From: an uncultured Alphaproteobacteria bacterium
Lineage (GTDB): Bacteria > Pseudomonadota > Alphaproteobacteria > Minwuiales > Minwuiaceae
Assembly (NCBI GenBank): GCA_913064755.1
Contig: CAJYBQ010000078.1
Coordinates: forward strand, 1 to 9,834
DNA length: 9,834 nucleotides
Direction of reading: 5' to 3'
Part shown: in pieces, positions 6,546 through 9,834 of the stretch
How positions within the stretch are numbered: the stretch's first letter is position 1
Layout: every line of letters begins with the position of its first letter
Program-made: the position numbers and the translations under genes
Notes under the pieces: model-generated
What the model was told of the DNA's origin: nothing
Database searches by the model: none
Seen by the model: only the letters and a program-made list of their open reading frames with translations

Positions 6546-7259
6546 CTACAGTACGCATTGTTTCAGAAGGTCCAGCAGGGCCGACTGCCTGGGTCGCCGC
6601 GCAGGCAATACAAGCCGGAAGGGAACGTCCTTCAGGGCTGCCGCAGCGCGCTCACTGATGCAGCATGCCGCGATTGTCCGGCATTCGTCCAGCGTTCCAG
6701 ATGCCGCAACCAGATCGGCAAAACAGGCAGCGGAACGCGGGGAGTAGAACAGCACGACGTCGATTTCCCGCCGATGCAGCGCCTGCCGTGTCGCGGGCCG
6801 CAACTGACGGGATGCAACCGCGTCGTAGAGTGCCTTTCGAATGACCGCATGGCCGCTTTCGCGCAGTTGCCCGGCAAGGTCGCCGGCAACGTCGGAACCG
6901 GCGGCGTGGAACAGGGATCCCGCGTCGGGGTCGAGGGTCTCGGTCGCCAGTCGCACCAGGTCGGTGACGTCGCCATCCGCGTCCCGCACGTCCCGGAACC
7001 CGCCCTGCCGGGCCAGTTCCGCCGTGCTGCCGCCCACCGCCAGTAACGGCAGGCCACGGTCAGCGCCCGCGTGCGCCAGCGCCCGGACGCCGTTGCGGCT
7101 GGTGGCCAGCCAGGCCTGGACACCCGTCGTGTCCAGTTCGACGTCATCGCGAAACCGGATGTCCAGCACCGGGTCGACCAGAACCTCGTGTCCCATGTCA
7201 CGCAGAACCAAGGCGGTGTCCGCCGCGTCGGCTTCCGGCCTGGTCAGCAGGATGCGCAT
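6546..7259 (-). CDS. hemD: Uroporphyrinogen-III synthase
   Basis: Converts hydroxymethylbilane to uroporphyrinogen III with inversion of ring D, the branch point to heme, siroheme, cobalamin and chlorophylls; cytoplasmic. The 237-residue length is usual. HemD is poorly conserved, but the scattered signatures are present: LLTRP (4-8), LATSRNGVRAL (51-61), LLAVGGSTAELARQGGF (72-88), then LFHAAGSDVAGDLAGQL (116-132, the usual G...L segment), FYSPRSAACFADL (171-183) and CISERAAAAL (200-209). The ATG at 7259 overlaps the hemC stop by one base (TGATG), which implies translational coupling because no good ribosome site lies at normal spacing. Being directly downstream of hemC, the preceding enzyme of the pathway, confirms the assignment. 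Confidence 0.93.
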   Translation of the reverse strand: MRILLTRPEADAADTALVLRDMGHEVLVDPVLDIRFRDDVELDTTGVQAWLATSRNGVRALAHAGADRGLPLLAVGGSTAELARQGGFRDVRDADGDVTDLVRLATETLDPDAGSLFHAAGSDVAGDLAGQLRESGHAVIRKALYDAVASRQLRPATRQALHRREIDVVLFYSPRSAACFADLVAASGTLDECRTIAACCISERAAAALKDVPFRLVLPARRPRQSALLDLLKQCVL

Positions 7260-8200
7260 CAGATCGCGGCGAGGAACTCCGGCCCCGCCAGTGCCTTCAG
7301 TTCCTCACCTGCGTCGCGGCCCAGCGCCGCCGCATCGGCCCATGCCCCCCGCCGTTCCGTCACATGGCGGCGGCTGCCGTCCGGCATCACGATCTCGGCC
7401 CGGAACCACATGCTGTTTCCGCCCGGGTCGGCCGGATCATCCAGAGCCAGGCCGGCAATCGGGGTGCGGCACGATCCGTCGAGCGCGGCCAGCATGGCCC
7501 GTTCCGTCACCACGGCTGCTTCCGTCCGCGCGTCATGCAGGGGCACCAGCCGTTCACGGGTCGCATCATCATTGCTGCGGATCTCGATCCCGATGGCCCC
7601 CTGCGCCACGGCGGGCAGCATGTCCTCCGGCTCGATCAGCGTGGTGATGCGATCCGTCATGCCAAGGCGGGTCAACCCGGCATTGGCCAGGAAGGTCGCC
7701 GCCGCCTCGCCCGCTTCCAGCTTGGCCAGCCGGGTCTGGACGTTGCCACGGAAGGTGATGACCTTCAGGTCCGGGCGACGGAACAGCAGTTGCGACTGTC
7801 GGCGCAGGCTGGCCGTGCCCACCACCGCGCCCTGCGGCAGATCATCGATGGAATCGGCAACCAGGCTGATGAAGGCATCGCGCGGGTCCTCCCGCTGCAG
7901 CAGGCAGGGAATCTCCATCCCGTCGGGCAGGGTCGTCGGCATGTCCTTCATCGAATGCACGGCCAGATCGATGCTGCCGTCATGCAGCGACTCCTCGATC
8001 TCCTTGGTGAACAGCCCCTTGCCGCCCGCTGCCGCCAGTGCCCGGTCCTGAATGCGGTCGCCGGTCGTGGTGATGACGACGATCTGCACCGCCGCGTCAT
8101 CCAAGTCCGGATGCGCCGCATGCAGCAACCGCTTGACCTCCTCGGCCTGCCAGAGGGCCAGGGGACTGCCACGGGTTCCGATACGCAATGGGTGTTTCAC
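7259..8200 (-). CDS. hemC: Hydroxymethylbilane synthase (porphobilinogen deaminase)
   Basis: Joins four porphobilinogen molecules into hydroxymethylbilane using a covalent dipyrromethane cofactor; cytoplasmic, second common step of tetrapyrrole synthesis. Starting at GTG 8200 it has 313 residues, typical for HemC. Motifs: IGTRGSPLALWQ (7-18), AVHSMKDMPT with the catalytic aspartate at 86, GTASLRRQSQL (128-138), FRGNVQTRL (150-158), and DGSCRTPIAG with the cofactor-binding cysteine at 244. The GTG at 8200 is preferred because AAGGTGG (8215-8209) lies 8 nt upstream. An in-frame GTG at 8212 overlaps that ribosome site, and the longer frame back to 8302 has no homology. It is the first gene of the hemC-hemD-mic60-hemY operon and diverges from tsaD across 107 bp. 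Confidence 0.97.
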   Translation of the reverse strand: MKHPLRIGTRGSPLALWQAEEVKRLLHAAHPDLDDAAVQIVVITTTGDRIQDRALAAAGGKGLFTKEIEESLHDGSIDLAVHSMKDMPTTLPDGMEIPCLLQREDPRDAFISLVADSIDDLPQGAVVGTASLRRQSQLLFRRPDLKVITFRGNVQTRLAKLEAGEAAATFLANAGLTRLGMTDRITTLIEPEDMLPAVAQGAIGIEIRSNDDATRERLVPLHDARTEAAVVTERAMLAALDGSCRTPIAGLALDDPADPGGNSMWFRAEIVMPDGSRRHVTERRGAWADAAALGRDAGEELKALAGPEFLAAI

Positions 8201-8208
8201 TGTCTTCG

Positions 8209-8215
8209 CCACCTT
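8209..8215 (-). promoter_or_regulatory. Ribosome binding site of hemC
   Basis: The minus-strand AAGGTGG differs by one base from the ideal AAGGAGG and lies 8 nt from GTG 8200. It decides the start, because the competing GTG at 8212 falls inside this element. Confidence 0.65.
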
Positions 8216-8293
8216 GTCCGTTGATGGCCATGGTGTTACCCGGAGGTCTGGCGCTTGACCAGCACGATTGTGATGCTGGCGCGCAGTTGAACC

Positions 8294-8298
8294 GGGAG
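8294..8298 (+). promoter_or_regulatory. Ribosome binding site of tsaD
   Basis: GGGAG lies 9 nt before GTG 8308. It supports that start over the upstream in-frame ATGs (8188, 8224), whose extra residues do not resemble TsaD. Confidence 0.6.
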
Positions 8299-8307
8299 CC
8301 ATTTCGC

Positions 8308-9366
8308 GTGAGCATCGTTCTGGGCATAGAGACCAGCTGTGACGAGACCGCCGCCGCCATTGTCACGTCGGACCGCGAGATCCTGGCAAACGTGGTCCAC
8401 AGCCAGATCGACGCGCATCGTCCCTATGCCGGCGTGGTGCCGGAGATCGCGGCCCGCGCGCATGTCGAAAAGCTCGACGGCATCATCGAACGCTGCCTGG
8501 CGGAAGCGGGGACCGACCTGCGCGACGTGGATGCCATTGCCGCGACCGCAGGCCCCGGCCTGATCGGTGGCGTCATTGTCGGGCTGACCACGGCGAAGGC
8601 CCTGGCCATGGCAACGGGCAAGCCGCTGATCGCCGTCAATCACCTGGAAGCCCCCGCGCTGACCGTCCGGCTGACCGCCGACGTGGCGTTCCCTTTCCTG
8701 CTGCTGCTGGTGTCCGGCGGGCATTGCCAGATCCTGCTGGTGGAAGGGGTGGGCCGCTATCGCAGGCTGGGGTCGACCATCGATGACGCGGTGGGGGAGG
8801 CCTTCGACAAGACCGCGAAGCTGCTCGACCTGGGATTTCCCGGTGGCCCGGCGGTGGAGCGGACGGCAGCAGACGGCGACCCCACCCGCTTTGACCTGCC
8901 GCGCCCGATGCGCGGTCGCGACAACATGGATTTCTCCTTTTCCGGTCTGAAGACCGCTGTCCGGCAGGCGGCGTCCGGCCTGCCGCAGCCGCCGTCGGAA
9001 CAGGACCTGGCCGACCTCTGCGCCGGGTTCCAGGCGGCAGTGGCGGACGTGCTGCATGATCGCGTCAGCCGGGCCATCAACCATTGCCGCACCATCGGCC
9101 TGCCGCCGACCGCGCTTGTCATCGCGGGGGGCGTCGCGGCGAACCGGATGCTGCGCGGGCAACTGACGACGACTGCCAACGCGCTTGACCTGCCGATGAT
9201 CGCGCCACCACCCGCGCTCTGCACCGACAATGGTGCGATGGTCGCCTGGGCGGGTGTGGAGCGGTTCCAGGCCGGTCACACCGATCCGCTGGACATTGCG
9301 GCGCGGGCGCGCTGGCCGCTGGATCCGGATGCGGAACCCCTGCCCTTCGCGGGCGTGAAAGCATAG
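8308..9366 (+). CDS. tsaD: tRNA threonylcarbamoyladenosine transferase TsaD, with an altered metal-site residue
   Basis: Transfers the threonylcarbamoyl group from threonylcarbamoyl-AMP to A37 of tRNAs reading ANN codons, working in the cytoplasm with TsaB and TsaE after TsaC has made the intermediate. The 352-residue protein, from GTG 8308, has normal length and the family motifs: LGIETSCDETAAA (5-17), VVPEIAAR (43-50), ATAGPGLIGG (79-88), LLVSGGHCQIL (133-143), IDDAVGEAFDK (158-168), FSFSGLKTAV (209-218), IAGGVAANR (272-280) and CTDNGAMVAWAG (305-316, with the metal ligand D307). The HxxxH metal motif, normally NHLEGH or NHLEAH, reads NHLEAP: H112 is present, but residue 116 is proline (CCC at 8653-8655). 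One base change from CAC would explain it, either a real substitution or a sequence error. The rest of the gene shows no decay. Divergence from hemC is usual in alphaproteobacteria. Confidence 0.95.
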   Translation: MSIVLGIETSCDETAAAIVTSDREILANVVHSQIDAHRPYAGVVPEIAARAHVEKLDGIIERCLAEAGTDLRDVDAIAATAGPGLIGGVIVGLTTAKALAMATGKPLIAVNHLEAPALTVRLTADVAFPFLLLLVSGGHCQILLVEGVGRYRRLGSTIDDAVGEAFDKTAKLLDLGFPGGPAVERTAADGDPTRFDLPRPMRGRDNMDFSFSGLKTAVRQAASGLPQPPSEQDLADLCAGFQAAVADVLHDRVSRAINHCRTIGLPPTALVIAGGVAANRMLRGQLTTTANALDLPMIAPPPALCTDNGAMVAWAGVERFQAGHTDPLDIAARARWPLDPDAEPLPFAGVKA

Positions 9367-9376
9367 GGCTGGCCAG

Positions 9377-9834
9377 ATGATGACAGATCGCTTGCAGGAC
9401 ATGGCGGATCGCATCCGGGACGGGCAGCGCCGTTCCCTGGCCCGTGCCATCACCCTGATCGAATCCAGCCGCCAGGATCACCGCGAACAGGCCAAGCTGC
9501 TGCTGGAGGAACTGGTCGGTGCCACCGGCGGTGCCATCCGCGTCGGCATTTCCGGCACCCCTGGCGTCGGCAAGTCCACCTTCATCGAAGCCTTCGGCCA
9601 GCACCTGACGGGACAGGGGCTGAAGGTCGCCGTGCTCGCTGTCGATCCGTCTTCCAAGCGCACCGGCGGCTCCATCCTGGGTGACAAGACGCGGATGGAG
9701 CACCTGGCCCGCGACCCGAAAGCCTTCATCCGTCCCACCCCTTCCGGCGGCACCCTGGGCGGCGTGGCGCGACGCACGCGGGAAACCATGCTGCTGACGG
9801 AAGCCGCGGGCTTCGACGTGGTGCTGGTGGAGAC
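9377..9834 (+). CDS. meaB: MeaB/ArgK-type GTPase, N-terminal part (runs off the right edge)
   Basis: G3E-family P-loop GTPase that acts as chaperone of adenosylcobalamin-dependent methylmalonyl-CoA mutase, gating cofactor loading and protecting the enzyme (bacterial counterpart of human MMAA). Only 152 codons are inside the window. After an N-terminal helical region (RSLARAITLIES, 19-30) comes VGISGTPGVGKSTFIEAFG (56-74) with the Walker A lysine at 66. Then follow VAVLAVDPSSKRTGGSILGD (84-103), KTRMEHL, FIRPTPSGGTLGGVARRTRE (117-136) and AAGFDVVLVET at the edge, all strongly characteristic of MeaB. ATG 9377 is followed directly by a second ATG; either could initiate, and the ribosome site is weak. 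It starts 10 nt after the tsaD stop, so the two are probably co-transcribed. It implies a propionyl-CoA/methylmalonyl-CoA pathway. Confidence 0.94.
   Translation, partial: MMTDRLQDMADRIRDGQRRSLARAITLIESSRQDHREQAKLLLEELVGATGGAIRVGISGTPGVGKSTFIEAFGQHLTGQGLKVAVLAVDPSSKRTGGSILGDKTRMEHLARDPKAFIRPTPSGGTLGGVARRTRETMLLTEAAGFDVVLVE

Larger units (their letters stand above)
8201..8307. promoter_or_regulatory. Divergent hemC/tsaD control region
   Basis: This 107-bp gap separates the two GTG starts and should hold promoters for the heme operon and tsaD. An inverted repeat CCAGCA (8259-8264) / TGCTGG (8274-8279) with a 9-nt centre is the only structured element noticed. No convincing sigma-70 promoter could be assigned by eye. 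Confidence 0.35.

Noticed and set aside
4502..6658. 718-codon plus-strand open frame
   Set aside because: It covers the complements of hemY, mic60 and the hemD end. Its Ser/Ala/Arg-rich composition is typical of an antisense shadow in GC-rich DNA, and the minus-strand genes have clear family motifs.
8201..8302. Longer hemC starting at ATG 8302
   Set aside because: It would overlap the tsaD ribosome site, lacks homology, and a good ribosome site points to GTG 8200.
8188..8307. Longer tsaD from ATG 8188
   Set aside because: The extra 40 residues do not resemble TsaD and would overlap the hemC start; GTG 8308 has a GGGAG at 9 nt and begins exactly at the conserved N-terminus.

Overview
The window reads as ordinary chromosome from a GC-rich alphaproteobacterium, most likely a motile, Rhodospirillales-like lineage, although species cannot be fixed from sequence alone. 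The evidence is the gene order hemC-hemD-mic60-hemY divergent from tsaD, an alphaproteobacterial-type flagellin, an alpha-type Mic60, frequent GTG starts and strong GC bias at third codon positions. No phage, insertion sequence, CRISPR array, tRNA or rRNA was seen.

Layout. Positions 1-590 (minus) hold the N-terminal 196 residues of a flagellin. Its 270-bp upstream region carries a good sigma-54 promoter candidate, an A/T-rich stretch and a strong palindrome that could be an activator site. tyrS (861-2126, minus) and anmK (2204-3325, plus) diverge from a 77-bp gap. anmK and hemY converge on a 294-bp gap (3326-3619) filled by two 87-bp copies of a palindromic repeat. The heme/membrane operon then runs on the minus strand from 8200 to 3620: hemC, hemD, mic60, hemY, with overlaps or gaps of 17 nt or less. 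tsaD (8308-9366, plus) diverges from hemC, and a partial meaB (9377 to the end) follows it after 10 nt.

How the genes work together. HemC and HemD are consecutive steps of tetrapyrrole synthesis (porphobilinogen to uroporphyrinogen III). Mic60 and the TPR protein HemY are inner-membrane proteins that travel with them in alphaproteobacteria; Mic60 links this locus to intracytoplasmic membrane or cristae-like shaping. TyrS and TsaD serve translation, AnmK recycles cell-wall anhydro-MurNAc, and MeaB protects methylmalonyl-CoA mutase.

No wholly new system was found. The points most worth checking are: (1) TsaD has proline where the second metal-binding histidine of the HxxxH motif should be; (2) the 87-bp repeats consist of two inverted, diverged hairpin modules whose differences are largely compensatory; (3) the probable sigma-54 control region of the flagellin; (4) a four-cysteine zinc-ribbon or rubredoxin-like motif at the C-terminus of HemY.
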